From positions 223,582,024 to 223,646,023 of the forward strand of contig NC_134571.1 in NCBI RefSeq assembly GCF_050947875.1: a DNA stretch of 64,000 bases, written 5' to 3'. Origin of the DNA: Dermacentor variabilis. Its lineage: Eukaryota; Arthropoda; Arachnida; Ixodida; Ixodidae. Below, one piece after another: positions 44,712-58,599 of this stretch. The position numbers were made by a program, and so were the translations under genes. Under the pieces are notes generated by a model. It worked only from the letters and a program-made list of their open reading frames with translations, was not told the origin of the DNA and ran no database searches. How positions within the stretch are numbered: the stretch's first letter is position 1; every line of letters starts with the position of its first letter.

Positions 44712-47700
44712 GATTGCGCACAAAAAATTTAAAAAATGAATCTGTTTCAATTAGGCCGACTCGCAGTTACTCTTCAATATATGATGGACAGAAAATGTCT
44801 TCATCGGCGATTTCATTGCGTAGCTATGTATCAGTAATGATAGTGACACAATATGGATAACAATATCAGTGATAGGCTGGTAACCACCGGCAATGTTGAA
44901 TAATGCGGCCCAAGCCTGTTACGACATGCTTTCTTTTGGCGTAAAATAGGAGGTAGACCACACCCACTTCGTCCACCTTAGCGGGTTTATGTCTGATACA
45001 GTTGAACACAAATTTACGATTTCACCCATAATTTCAATCATTCGCCTATACATAAATGGAACTATGATTGGCTTGGAAAAAATCTAACATTTTCGCTGAC
45101 AAGCTGTCACTCTCTAACAATAGTTGCATTACGCTTTATCCTATTTCGCAGTCAAGCATCCTTTCGAGCATCCTCCTGCGCAGAATATCGTGATCACTGT
45201 TCAATGCGCGCTTTTAATGTTAATTTGTTTATCATGATAAAACTATTCCGTTTCAATGCGCTTTTAGAAAACATGACACCAGTCTCAAAATAATATTTTG
45301 TCAATTTTGTTGATCGAAAGGCAGACCTCACGCAAGCTCAAACCCATGCACGAGGTTTCTCAAAGAACTCTTACCAGTCGCCAACCTCACCTTACTTTGT
45401 GAGGCATTGGGCAAAATGGGGTTGAAGTCAATATTAAGCGGTGCACACCTTGTGACCCATGACGAATTTACTGTTATGGCAACACGGGTTGGCGTCGGCT
45501 GAGGCAAGGGTCCAAGGATTCTTGTTTGCATAAGTGCATGGTAGTCAAGCTTGTCCAGCGTTGTGCGAGAGCGCTTTTCATTATGGGGACTGAATCGAGG
45601 ACCATCGAAGTGCGCAAGCGTATAGCCAAAATCGTCACAGCTGCGATAAAATGTCCGCTTCCCTTCAGTTTACCTTTTCTTGCCTGTTGTGCGCTCTTTC
45701 TGCGTCACTTCAGCAATACGAAAAATGTGTTTAGAATTTTTTTTTCCTGTGTCGTCAGCCGCGTGCAGTAAACGCGCCAAGACATCCTGGCGGTCTGAGA
45801 CGGAAAACGCGCAAGCTCGGAAGGAAGGTGTGAAACAGCTGCAAGCGTTGGCACACACGGAAAAGCACGGACAGCGTAATTTCTTTAAAGCGGGTTAGCG
45901 CAGTCTTCCCTTTTCACGCGGGCGCGCTACGGCAACAAACGTGCATGCGTCCGTGCAGCGACCAACGGCGCCAGGCAAAAAGCACGAACATGCGGCAGAC
46001 GTGTACTGTGCACTCTGGCTTCGCGCTGCAAGCGTGTCGACCCCGTCTGCTTTTTTTTTTTCGAGTGCTTCGGCGAAAGAGACGCTGCTGTATCTGGGCG
46101 TCAACCTGCACCGGGGCGTCGCTCGCTCATCGTCACACAGCGGCTCCCCGCGGCCAGCTGTGGCGAGGTTGCCTCGCGCTGTCTTGTAGAAGCTAGAGAT
46201 CATTTTCTCGTGCGGGATGCAAAAGGCGAGAACCAAAACAAAGGAACAAACGCAAACGAAATTTTTTTTCAGTAATACGAACGTGTGACTGCGATGCACA
46301 GCGCATTCTTGGTGTGCACTCGAGGGCTATATATTTGTGGAACTGACAACCTGCGAGGTACCCCCCCCCCCCCCTTGAAAACAAAGTAGTGGAGGAGAGG
46401 GGTAAGAAGGTGCAACTGCGTTGGGGGAACAATGCCTTGTTGCCCGTACCGCGCAGTTTGAGAATGGCGCTTTTGCACGAGGGTACGCGACTGGGCCGAA
46501 TGGCACAAAGCCTAAAATTTCAAAGCAGGGTTTTAGCCTTTTGCTATCCCTCTCGCATTGGTGCGCACACCGCCGGTGTCTGAAGTGATCGCTTATGATG
46601 CGGCTTAACGTCCCGAAACTGCACACTGATTTGTGCCCTAAGGTCAGCAGTGAATCATTATTATGAGTGTCCTCTTAATGGGGGGAGAAAGACTATAGAA
46701 TAAGGCGCCAATAACAGATCAGCATGCCCTGAACGAGGAAGTGTTACTGCGTGTATATTTACCATGTTTCTCGTAATTTTGTTGCGTCAGTTATTGTTCT
46801 ACAGTTTATTTCATATATTACTTTACGTCAAACAGATGTGTCTCACGATTAGTTTAATTTTGATTATTCGTATATATCCACAAGCAGACACTTTAGAATG
46901 TGACATTTCTTTCTTTACTTACTAGCGTAGACGTCTGTGACTTTCGGAGACTTGTAAGATCACAGAAGTTGCGGTATCTTTGTTATTGCTTGTTATTTTT
47001 TATCATTAAAATAATCACTGTCTTGAATGTATTTGAAGCTGTTTGCAGTGGTGAGCGCCGGATTTTAAGGTACTTGCCGTTTCATTTTTTCGTTCTACAC
47101 TGTCTACAGACACGCATGCAAAATTACTTTACGGCTGTATTATGCTTATTTCTTCTCAAGGTGTTACGTTTATTCATCCAAATGTTTGTTTGCGGGGAAC
47201 CAAAATACAACATAGCTGAAATTCCTGACGGCATCGAAATAAATTTGTCACCAGACTTCAATCACCAGGCGAAAAGGCAAGTAAATAAGGGAGCCTTCGC
47301 CAAACGAAATGCAAGCATGTGCAGTAGATGTAGCAGTTCGTACTAATTACGCTTATTGCGCGACAGGAAACGGCGGCAGCTATCGCATTGTACTTGTCAC
47401 ATGCGGCCGTCCTTGAGGAGACGAGAACGCCTTTCATGTTAGCGCGACACCCGCATCAAGGCCATGTATTGTGAGGAATTCCCGTATACAAAGACAATGC
47501 GCATTTTCTGGAAGGACCAAGACGCGCCAGCTGATCCATTCAGTCACGCATCGCGCGTGTTCGACAGGCAGTCGCCCCAGCGCTCAGCAAACGGAAGGAG
47601 ACGCGCGAGAAATGGGGACCCGTCCCGACCCACTCCGGCGTTAGCCCAAGGCCAGAAACGCGTTCAGCCATCCCAAGCGCTGCTTATTTGCCCGCTGGAA

Positions 47701-50700
47701 AGCACTACAAATAGGAGGGGAGAGAAATGTTAAAATTAATACATTGTGATATACAGCTAAATAGGCATATAGGCACAGCCGAAATAAGGTTTCCTGCGTG
47801 GTAGTTTATGTAGAAACGTTTGCGCCCCAGCACAGCTAACGCTTTAGCATTTAAACATAGCGGGCGATCTTTGTTAAAGTATGCAAATACCGAGCTAAGC
47901 GCGGTGCGTGTGTGCGTGGCATTCGCGAACAATGCTGTGGTAGCCGTGTGCTGGATAGAGCAGAACTAAATCACCACTTGCTCGAGCTGCCCAGTGACAA
48001 ATCTAAGGACTGAACTACGAATACAAAGTTCGCTCTACGAAGGTTAAACTCGGGCCCTCAACCATTATTTGCCGTCGCCGAACCACTGCGCAATTTACGC
48101 ACTGAAAGTGTGCGAGGTGAATGCGGCATGTTGATGTACGTACTGTGTAGTGAAGCACACACATATTGAATGCACGGGGATGAGTAGAGGTGTTCTTGTA
48201 CCTGGCGGTGTGATGAAATGTGTTGGAGCTGCACGTGAAATACGTGCACCTTCTTTACAATATGCAGATTTCAACTTTTGTTGACTTTAATTAGAGTACA
48301 TCTCACGTGTAGTAATTTCTTATATTGCGCATGACTAAATAAAGTCATGGGAGCACAAAGAAAAGCAGGTTTATATCTTTTTTTTCTTTTGGTTGCAGTA
48401 TCACAGACGCTAGAAAGAAAAAAAACACAGGCCACGGGCTCTGTGTCCCCGTTAGCCCTCCACTGCAGTCCAAAGAATGAGCAGACATATCGTGAAAAGC
48501 AGAAGCCGTAAACGACAAAATACCACAATCGCCAAACAAGCGGCAATAAAAAAAAAATCAAATGAGATTTTCTGCCCTTGCAGATGCGCTGTGGTGGTGC
48601 AATGCAGTAAGCCTTGGCGAAATAGATGCGCATGGATGTACAGGGAGTTGCGCGACACACACCGTGTGGTTGTCGCCATGTTCGATATGTCACAGTAGTG
48701 TAGGATAGTGGTAGAATGCATTCGAATGCAAGCCGCACTGCTGTTGCTTTAGTCTTGAGCGTAATGGCTAGAGAAGCATGCACGTTTTGAGCACGGCGAC
48801 GCGCTGACTTGAACGGAGGGATGATGGTCAGACACAGATCAAAGACGCGTGAAACTGTCGAAGCGCTGTCAAACCACAAGAACTGTAAATGGGTTGCCCT
48901 GGCAGCCTGAGTGCGAAATAGGTCACGTGCACTGGTGGACTGCAAGTGCGTGCTCTCTGCGCACTTACGGTTTGCGCACATTATACAGTTGCTTGCCTGG
49001 AGATATTACGACACGAATACCACCCAGCTCGGTTCCCTGTCGTTCTTGCCATTATGAGAGCCTCGAATACCAGAAGCACCACCAGTTCTGTGCAAGCAGT
49101 GTTTCAGAATAAGCGCGACTGACAGACAGGATGTATCGCTCAGAGAGCACACCGTGTGTCCGAGCTAACGTTAGTCAAAATGCACAACGAAAAAAAAAAA
49201 ACAATTACAATACTCGGTGCAAAGTACAACTTTAAGCCCCACGGTGTTCGATTGCAAGAACGGTGACGACCGAAAACAGCTGGTCTTATAATTGTATCTC
49301 GCACCAAGTTTTCTCATTTCTTTTGTTGAGCAGCTTGGCTTACGTTAGCTGGGACACGCGGTATAGTGCCCTCTAGGCTGCCAAAGAACGATTCCAAGAA
49401 GTGCCAGATCCCGTTTATTTAGCAGAACATTTGCCTCCGCTCCTAGGGACCCATAACTGGCCGAAAACAAAAAAATAAAAACATTCGTTGCTTGCCTTCC
49501 GGCGCACATGCAACGTCGTGCGCGCTGTTAAGAATGCCAGACAAGAGAAAAAACGCAGGACGCTGTGACCCGAAATGCGCACGCTCTAGTTGTTGCGTCC
49601 TTTCGCCTCTCGCGAAAGACTGCGTCCCACACGACGCGGCTACGCGACCAACTGCATTGTGCAACGTCACTCGCACACACTACAGGCGTTCTTTCCTTTC
49701 TCGGATACGGGAGCGCTGTATGCCTTGGGCCGCGGTCGCACAGCGTGACACCGCTTTGTTTCAGCAACAGCGGAAGCTCTGTCGAGGCCAATATTTGCAC
49801 TCGCAATCTGCCTCGTGGAAGGAAAGCAGCGCGCTCTCACGGTGGCCCAGCGCACGGCGTCGCTCCCGAGGCCGCGATACGCGTCCCCGCTGTTCTCGTT
49901 GTCGGCCTGCTGCAGGGCGCGCCGCCGTGGCCACGGTGTGGCAACGACGCTGGCCCAACGTACTGGGCGTACTAGAAGACGCGTCTCGTATCACTTTGCT
50001 CAACTTTTGTAATTGGTTATTTTGTCTTAGTTCCGAGAGCTTGGTATGCTTATGATGCGATTATTCCAGTGTTAGAGAGCAGATGTCGTGCATATACTGC
50101 GACTGTCCAGCTTCCACGCTGGTTATCTTGCGTTATATTACTGACATCTAACATTGTTTCTCAAGATTACCCTGTTGGTCGATCTCTATGTTACATGCGT
50201 TCTTTGACAAAACTTAGGCAACGCAACGTCGCCCAGAAATATACGAGTAACTGGTTCAAAACTGCACAATCGGGGACGCGGCATAAAGGAGAACTCGAAA
50301 TGCACGGCCAAAAATAAGCTAGAACTGTTGACCTAAAATATTAGCAGCTCATGCGACGATGCTGCCACACTCCTGCCGTTGGTTACACGATGTTGCCACT
50401 TTTATGCTAACCGCACGCGGCTCGCGCAAGCCGGTGCTGCCCTCGACGTTATGGCAGGCCGAGCTCGCCAGGTCGTTCAAGTTGGTCGCACGACTGCTAG
50501 CGCCACCCAGCATTGCTAGTTCCAAGCATAGTGAAAAGATCGCCAGCGCTTCGCTGAAAACATTATTGCTATCGCAACGACAAACACGCATGGCGTAAAC
50601 CGTGCAGATGTTGCACTGACGAACTGTTGTCCAGCTGCAGCGCTTCGAAAAGGCACAGAAAATAACCCACAGCTCTTTTAGGGAAAGTCTGGCTGCTGTG

Positions 50701-50959
50701 ACAGAGCGTGGGCTACGACGCCTTGGCGTTCGTTTTTGAACACAAGAATTTTATTGCGTAGATATGGGCCCAAATGACGACAAATACGTAGTTGCAGTTC
50801 ACTCATGAAACAGAGGACTACCATCAAAGAACACGAGATAACCTGGTCAGCAGTAGCCTCCTCCTCGTATAAAAAACCACAGAGGCCACCATCTATGAAA
50901 TTTCAACAAGAACTGGCGAGCATGTGCGCATAGATACAAGCGCCCGCACAAGAAAACAG
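44712..50959. other. about 6.2 kb without a recognised gene
   Basis: Many small frames occur and none has a domain I know. The longest, 48271-48981 minus (236 codons), is Ser/Arg/Cys-mixed and overlaps other frames. The frame at 46900-47346 has two hydrophobic stretches (YLCYCLLFFIIKIITVLNVF) and KR pairs near its C-terminus. A run of 14 C lies at 46361-46374. A possible SINE scrap (ggcttaacgtcccgaaactg) lies at 46600. Confidence 0.35.
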
Positions 50960-52276
50960 ACAACTTAAACAGTGATACCGCTCGCACAAATACCACAAGA
51001 GATGGCCCCAAACAAGGTCATCACTGGTCTAAAAACCCGTCGATTCCATCCGCACCCAGATGCAAGCCTTCATGGACGCTACACGCGCCCAGTTGGAACA
51101 AGACAGACTGCAATACAACGCACGGATGACGCAATAAAACACATGGAAGCCAGTGTAGACAGCAAGCTTAAGGACCAGTTTCCCTCCATAAAACTACGAA
51201 AGACACTACGAAAGACCACTGCAAGGCCACATCTGTGGCAGGATCGAACCAAATACACCAGATCAGAACATCACCGACCACAACATGCAAGAATGGCTAG
51301 ACTATACAGGCAAGTCCATGAAAACTTAGAAATTTAGCAATGGAACTGCCGTGGGTGCCGAAGGAAGAAAGGGCTGCTGACAATTAATCGCTCATTCTTC
51401 AAAGGTACCAGGGGTCACTGCCCTACAAGAGCCTGGTATCCGACCAACACTACATGGCTACGAAGAATACCACACAAGTCAAGATGACAAGTAGGAGGCA
51501 GCTATACCAGTAGACAGAAACATCACAACCATACAACACAAATCCATCGACGACATGGACGTACAACATGTACTCATCAAACTCGTCTAAAAAGGCAACC
51601 ACAAACAAATCGCCTTGGTCCTAAACATTTACTGCCCTGCCCTCCCCCCCCCTCCCCAGCCAAAGGCGGGCAAACATAGGCAAACTATTTACAGATACCC
51701 TCCACCTCGCCAGACAGCCCCCTGGTCATAATAGGAGATTTCAACGCTCAGAACACGCTGTGGGGGGTACCAGAAGCAGGACTGAAAGGGCCTCCAGCTA
51801 GAAACACTAATTGAAAAGTGTCACCTCGCACTCATCACAGACCCGAACATACCGACGAGGAAAGGGAACAGCGTAACACGCGACACCACTCTCGTCTTCG
51901 TCACACAAACTATGCGAGCCGAATAGCTCAATACGCTGAAAACTTAGGCAGCGATGACTACACAGTAATCATAACACTACAGAATGGACGCCTACGCAGG
52001 CAGGTCGGCACAGCTAAACTCACTGACTGGCGAAAGATCAGGGATGCACAAGGACAGGACGCCGACACAATCACGAGCCTTGAAGACTGGTGCGACAACC
52101 TCCGTCGACATAAACAACACCATACAAAGGAAATCGCCAGAACGAAAGAGACCCCAGAGGTGGATTCCCACTTACTAAACCTGTGAGATGCCAGACGGGG
52201 CCTCACCCGCAGCTGAAAACACAGAACAGGAAACTGAAAACACACATAGCACAAATAACAGCGGAAGCAGGAGAAC

Positions 52277-53330
52277 ATGCCACGCAACTCGCCTCGGCGA
52301 ACTGGTAGAGATTATGTGACTCCTTCTGTGGCACCCTGGATACGGCAAAGACGTGGCACATCCTCAAAGCAATCCTGCGCCCCACCAAAACCAAAGGAGA
52401 AGGACAGAAGGCACTGGAGCGGTTACTACACACCTACCCAGATAGCCAACAAGACCTCATCGACGCCATCAAGACCAATTGCTATGGAGATCCCGCTCCC
52501 ACACAACCATGTAGAACGCCCTACACAGGAAAACAACCCACTAATGGACGAACCTACCACAGAAAACGAAATGAGAGCGGTCATCGTAGCCACCACCCGT
52601 AACACAGCGGCGGGCTCGGACCACATCACTAACTCCATCAGAAAGCTGAGCGACAAGTCCATGTCCGCGCTCACGGCCTTTTTCAATCGACACTGGGAAC
52701 AAGGTACGGTGCCGGTGATGTGGAAAGACGCACAAATAATCATGATCCCCAATCGGGAGAAAAAATTGGCACTTGAAAACCTCAGACCCATCTCGCTCAC
52801 GTCCTGCTTCGGCAACTTGTACGAGAAAAATTATAAACACGAGAGTACAGAGACACTTCGAAGACAACAAACACCTGCCGGACACCATGTTCGGTGTCTA
52901 CGCAGGCCTGTTCACACAAGATGTGCTACTCTAAATCAAGGAAGAAGTCCTGAGCAACGTTCCCCGCAGCGGCGAACACGTCCTCCTAGCAATCGACATC
53001 AAAGGGGCTTTCGACAATGTCAGCCACTAAGGAATCCTAGATGGGCTGGCCAGCAGCAACTGCGGCGAGCGAACGTACAAGTATGTTAAGGGCTTCCTGA
53101 GCCACCGCACGGCGGAAATGAAGATGGGGGAGATCCAGACTCAGTGTACCACCCTCCCAACCAAGGGCACACCACAAGGTGCTGTCATCTCACCCACGCT
53201 CTTCAACGTCGCCATGATCGGCCTCGCAAGCAAAATGCAGGACGTAGGTCTTCGGCATGCAATTTACGCAGACGACAGAACACTCTGGACCACAACAGGG
53301 TCCCTCATTGAAAAGCAAAAACTGCTGTAG
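52277..53330 (+). pseudogene. reverse transcriptase of the I-like LINE, frameshifted
   Basis: The frame at 52277-53089 carries TENEMRAVIVATTRNTAAGS, DHITNSIRKLSDKSM, GTVPVMWKDAQIIMIPN and LENLRPISLTSCFGNLYEK. After a shift IKGAFDNVSH is readable near 53010 (catalytic Asp altered in IDIKGAFDN). 53118-53330 gives KGTPQGAVISPTLFNV and HAIYADDRTLWTT (YADD). The palm continues at 54224 after the 880-bp insertion. Inactive. Confidence 0.8.
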
Positions 53331-53337
53331 ACTGCAG

Positions 53338-54217
53338 GGTCGCGATCGGAGATATTTTGTTCGATACGCGTTCTGTTCAGTTGCTGCAACGTCACAAAGT
53401 TGCAGTATGCAAAATTTGTGACAGCGGGGCGGAGAGAGCAGCCAATCAGGAAGCGGTGACCTCCCCGGAAGTTTACCTCCGTCATTTGTCGTCTGCTTGC
53501 AAACAGTATACTACAAAGCCAAATGTTTCTCGTCTTCCAATTGAATGTATTTTTTTCTTCTCAAGCCCAAACACGTTTTCAAATAGTAGTACGTGTGACT
53601 ACTGCAATTTATAACTATTAGGTTCTTTGCGTCGTCCCTAGGTGGTGTCGAGCACAGCGAGAAGGAAAAAGGAAAAAAAAAAAACGACGGGAAGAGTGGC
53701 GCACTTTTCAAGAGGCAGCGACAACATCCCAGTGGCTCGCTGGCACCGATGATGTTGTCGATTTCTCTGTACAACCAACGAATTATTTGTTTCGAGAAAC
53801 AAAAACGACGCCGGAATTCACTTTCTGCCATTTCTTCAAACGCGTTTCGCACCGCCACCCGCTCTCCTCCTTCCTCTAGAAACGCCAGCGCAACAACCTA
53901 AGTTTCCAACGGAAGCGCCATTTTCTAGAATTAAACTATGGATTGGATTCAAACCGCAGCCGAAAAGGCCGCCTGTTGGATCCAATCCAATCCACCAGAC
54001 GCGCCATGCGAAGCCGTATGATCGCTCCAAACTTCTCAACTTCCGTCGCGTTCGGACGAAATGCTCGGTGGGCGGATGATTGACAGGAGCGTGTCGTCAT
54101 TTTGACGTCACAAAAAACGGGGCGGCGCCCCGCGGCTGGCGACGTCGGCGCGGAGTAGGCCAATCGCGCGCGCCGGTAACCGAACGAACGCGCCGAACAA
54201 CCATCTCCGATCGCACC
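53338..54217. mobile_element. 880-bp inverted-repeat DNA element inserted in the LINE, 4-bp target duplication GCAG
   Basis: The left end ggtcgcgatcggagatattt and the inverted right end ggtgcgatcggagatggttg match over about 40 bases with small gaps (ttgttcg, gcgttc continue). GCAG flanks it at 53334-53337 and 54218-54221. Deleting it joins ACTGCA to GCTCACCTC and restores the LINE frame TAAHLIQEY exactly. There is no transposase frame, so it is a MITE-like element. The superfamily is not assigned: 4-bp duplications occur in several. Confidence 0.85.
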
Positions 54218-54223
54218 GCAGCT

Positions 54224-55616
54224 CACCTCATCCAAGAATACGTCAGCCAACGGCGACTACAATGCTCCCCCGAGAAATCTGAGCTCCTACGAGTCTGGTG
54301 AGGCCGGGGTAACCACACAGTCCCCGCAGACCCAACAAGAAAACTCGAGGTACACCTCAACGGGTGTACCTCGAGAAGCCTCGACATACCAGAGAACCAG
54401 AGAAGCCTCGAGATACCAAAGAACCAGAGAAGCCTCGAGATACCAGAGAAGCCATTGCTCAGGGTTCTGGGCATGTGACTGCAGTCCAACCAGCGGGCCA
54501 CACACACCCTTACACTCAAAACCACTGTCAAGGTGATATCACGCATGATCTCTCGCGTAAAATTCAAGAAAAGAGGCATGAAGGAAGGGGCAACCCTCGT
54601 ACCGGTGAGAAGCCTGATGGTGAGCAGAATCACTTACAGCCTGCCCTACTACCATCTTACACAGTCCGAGACGAAGCAGGCCGACACGCTCTTGAGGATG
54701 GCTTTCAACACCACTCTCCGCCTGCCGGTGAGTACATCGACTGAAAAATTATTGGCGCTAGGGTTACACAACCCCGCTCAGCGAACTGACAGAAGCGCTT
54801 GACGTACTGCAACAACAGAGACTTGCACTGATTCGCACGGGCCGGCAGGTCCTAGAAACATTGGGCTTCCAAGCTATAACATGAACCCAAGAAACCTGCT
54901 CGATACCTCGTCACGTACAGGACATGTACCACGTTGCCCCAGTACCACGCAACATGGACCCTGACCTACACTCCGCCAGGAGGAGAAAAAAGGCCCATTA
55001 CATGGAGAAAGCATTCAGGTTCTATACTACGGCCTGTTTTACGGACGCCGACATGTATGGGACAAAGCACAAGGGCGTAATGGCAGTGTTATGCGACCGC
55101 CGAGGCCACGTTACTTCCGCTGCATCGACCAGCCCCTTCATGATCACGCAAGCCGAAGAGCTGGTCATCGCGTCAGCCATCCGCGAAAGCCAACAGGCAA
55201 ACAAACCACTGATCCTCACGGATTCCCAGCAGGCCTGCCCCAACTTCCTACAGGGAAAACTCTGAAGACGTGCTGCACATGTTTTAGCCCAAATACCTAA
55301 GGAGGACCGTGAGGACATCACCACCGAAACCAACACCTGGATACAGGGCCACATTGGCATCGCGGGTAACCTTCAGGCCGACAGAGGGGCTCGAGGTTTC
55401 GTGCATAACCCAGCACTTATCACGACGGCTGCAGAAGACTCGGACCCTGTCGAACTTGAGTATTCAGCCATCGTGAACTATCACAGAGGGAGTCATTTGC
55501 GATATACACCACCCTGTCGAAATATAAAGACAGAGGATGCCGCTGCCTGGCGTAGGCTCCAGACAGGCACTTACACGAACCGACACATATTACATCGCAT
55601 GCACCCTAAAGCCTAG
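54224..55616 (+). pseudogene. I-like LINE, end of reverse transcriptase and RNase H
   Basis: AAHLIQEYVSQRRLQCSPEK follows directly on from the YADD segment. A short imperfect tandem stretch (cctcgagataccagagaa words, 54375-54450) interrupts it. The RNase H domain shows CFTDADMYGTKHKGVMAVLC, ITQAEELVIASAI, LILTDSQQACPNF and later WIQGHIGIAGNLQADRGAR. The Asp, Glu, Asp and His of the active site are recognisable. RNase H removes the RNA template during insertion. Stops at 55265 and elsewhere break it. Confidence 0.8.
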
Positions 55617-55870
55617 AGGGATGAATGACCTTGGTACCGGGCCACACCAACCCTATGCCACATTAGGTGGGTGTGCACGCTGCACCAAATAGAACACCCC
55701 GACACGAACACCACGAGTGAGCAATGGGAGGCACTGCTGTCCACCTCGGCCCTCGACGACCAGCTCTGAAGCTGATCCAGAGAGCTGAGAAGATGGCAAG
55801 AGCCAGCGGAACCCTGGACTAATGGCCCCAAGCATTAGCGATTTTTCCGGGTTACTCATTTAATAAAGCT

Positions 55871-56066
<196 letters not shown>

Positions 56067-56821
56067 ACGAAAATAGATTATGGTGCACTTATATCCATAA
56101 GTACAAGTTTTCCTACAATTTACGCTAATGAAGCCACTGTGTCGAAATTGCCATACCACAATGGGCAACACCGTAAAGGGCAACTGCAAATAATTATTTG
56201 GGCTAACTTAGTTACATCGGGTATATCAGTGAAGCAATCTTACAAAGCTGCTGGGATAACTTACATATTTCTAATTAGCAGCCCCTAAACGCGCCCGTCT
56301 GGTGTTTAGCGTCTGTGAGGTAACTGCCAGCACGTCTGCGAAGTGTTTTCACCGCGGGCATCGCCTAATCTCCAGTCACGGGGACAAGCTAGACGTTCGG
56401 GAAGGGCGGATTAATTTTTTTTTAAATTTTGATATGGAAAACGGCTATTTCGGGAGCTTTTTTGCGACGTTTCTACTGGAATTTCAAACGTAGAATTTTG
56501 CATGGAGAGTCCTTTCTATCTTGAGTACCTTAAACTGGGCATTTTTACGTGGTTAAAGATTTCGTTGTAGTTGGCCTTTACCTATTCAAGAGGCAGAATA
56601 GCACTGCGCTCATAGTCAGTAAACCAAGGCACTGAGATATGAGCTAAGTGAACGAATAATCGCTGTCACTTAATGAAGTTCTGGGACCAAAATCATGCTG
56701 TTAGCTAACAGAAAGACGCTTAATAAGGTAAGAAACCAATAACAGCCGACATATTTATCCGGTGTGCTCAGTGTAGGGCTAACACAGCAATATAAATAAA
56801 ACAGTGATGGCAATAAATAAA
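56067..56821. other. no gene recognised
   Basis: AT-rich. One small opening at 56302-56493 has no motif. Confidence 0.3.
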
Positions 56822-56968
56822 TTATGGGGTTTTACGTGCCAAAACAACGATCATAAAATAACGAGTGGGGTGAGGGAGGAGGCTGAGAATTGGTTTCCAC
56901 CACCCGAGATTGTTCAACGTGCATCTAATTATTGCACGTTATACGAGGGTATTGCATTCGAGGCTAAT
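56822..56968 (-). mobile_element. divergent SINE copy
   Basis: attatggggttttacgtgcc and aaaacaacgatca start it as in the other copies. The middle is altered (gagtggggtgagggaggagg), but caccacccgagattgttcaa and cgtgcatctaatt keep the family order. No tRNA head. Confidence 0.65.
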
Positions 56969-58599
56969 GCAAGACAGTGGCGGTTGGAAATCTCCTCCGT
57001 GCTTCTGCGGATATGAAACTGATGCTAGGCTGCTGCTGAATTCATGTCAAGTGGTACACGTGAACCGGCAACGCGAGCAATACGACGCTCTCGGGAACTT
57101 TGCCCCAACATCGCGCAGGACAGTCATCGGACGTCGCGTGCAAAAAGACACACTGGGCACCGACGTAAACGTGCGTATGAGCTGCGTCTGAACGCGCGAG
57201 GAATTTGTCGTCAACGCGTTACTCCGAGTGAACGACGCGTGAAATAGACTCGCTGCTTGCGAGATGGCAACAACAGCACGAAGAATGAAAAAAAAAGAAG
57301 GACTAGCAGGCATCGCCAGCAACCTTAACATCTTGGTTTATGTACCTATATATGTTGGAATTTTCACGATTTATCATGCTTTTAACGTGTTACAAGTGTC
57401 ACATTTCCGCCAGCGTGGCAAACGCGCTCGTGGTGCCACATTGTCACTGTGTCAGCAACTAGTGATACGGGCGTGCGTCGAGTAGTAACTTCGCCGTGAA
57501 CAACCAGCAATGATGGAAAAAAAGAAAACTTCTAGAAAAGGCAGATAACGAGAGTATAGTTTCGGTTATCTAGCCAACATGTATTCAAAGTCAAGCTTAA
57601 TTTTACGTGAAGTTCTATTGTGACTAAGTTCCTTGAGTTAAAAAAGAACCGTCGCCATCCCGTTCGCCTGCAGATGCCGGAAAGACGAGGACGGCGCCTG
57701 CCTCTGCGGCCAGCTTCGGCAAGCGCCGCCTAGCTGCGCGTGCCGGCTGCTTTGACCGACACTTGGCACTTCCGTGTGTCTGCAGCCTTTTTTAACACTA
57801 CGGCCAGGGAATTAACGGAAAATGGACGCCAGTGAGACAAATCAAGCAAGCAGGCAGTTTTGGTTGGGCGCCCGCAACGAACCACGCGCGCAGAGCGCGA
57901 GTTCGTGCGTGCGTAGCGAACCGCACACGATGCGGCAACAGTTGGCCGGACGCAAAAGTTGAGAAGGGGACTGCCGACTTGCACGCGCAGGAACCAGTAG
58001 TGTGCTACTCAGCGCCGCCATCTGAAACTGTGTATAGCCAACATCAGCCGCCACGAAGTCGAGCCAAAAGCCGGAGTTGTATCTTCGGCAAGAGGGATAT
58101 CGAAAAATGCGCTCTTGTGGACACGCGAGAACATACCGCAAAACACTCGCAGCGGACGCTACGAAGCTTTTGAAAAGCTTTGAAAAGACGGCGTGCGTGC
58201 TCCTGCGCACCGCGCACTGACGCCTTCGCAGAGCTGCCGCGGACGCCCAACTAAAAGTGCGTAACATGCAGGGTGTTGCACGTAACTTGCGCCAAGGATT
58301 AAAAATAAAAGTGGTTACCCGCAGTGGAATGAAACCAACGGCATATGGCAACGGATAGAGTATTTTTTTTTATATGCCGCCTCATTAGTTAATTAACCGA
58401 GATGAATTAACAAACTTTGTAATATTAATGTTAGGCCAAAGTGTGTTTCGTTGCGTTGCAGAAGGGGCTAGAAACGACCGATCCAATTTTTGGTGGCAAC
58501 GTACCTGCTGCGTGGCGTCCAGAGAGTTTTACGCACCTTCTGTAGCTAACACTGGAGATGTAGCGTACACCGGATGCATATACCGTAGCGAGGGTTGTC
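56969..58599. other. no gene recognised
   Basis: GC-rich around 57640-58260. The minus-strand frame at 57842-58351 (169 codons) and overlapping plus-strand frames have no motif; both are Arg/Ala-rich as in CpG-rich non-coding DNA. Confidence 0.3.

Larger units (their letters stand above)
50960..55870 (+). mobile_element. I-like LINE (family C) with endonuclease, reverse transcriptase and RNase H, interrupted by an 880-bp element
   Basis: In order: an ORF1/ORF2 lead (QMQAFMDATRAQLEQDRLQY); endonuclease start (ENLEI, QWNCRG near 51345) and GDFNAQNTLWGV near 51745; reverse transcriptase 52277-53330; its continuation LIQEYVSQRRLQCSPEKSEL at 54224; RNase H 54990-55400; and a C-terminal LQTGTYTNRHILHRMHPKA. 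The end is taataaagctt followed by TATC repeats. RNase H plus this order fits the I group. Numerous frameshifts. The same family as 23268-23865. Confidence 0.85.

Noticed and set aside
46361..46374. C-run as a regulatory or quadruplex site
   Set aside because: A single homopolymer does not make the four tracts needed, and no gene is near.
48271..48981. 236-codon minus-strand frame
   Set aside because: No domain, overlapping frames in the same place, mixed composition and no splice or start context; treated as chance opening.
49492..50055. 187-codon plus-strand frame
   Set aside because: GC-rich, Arg/Ser/Cys-rich, overlapped by frames on both strands; no family resemblance.
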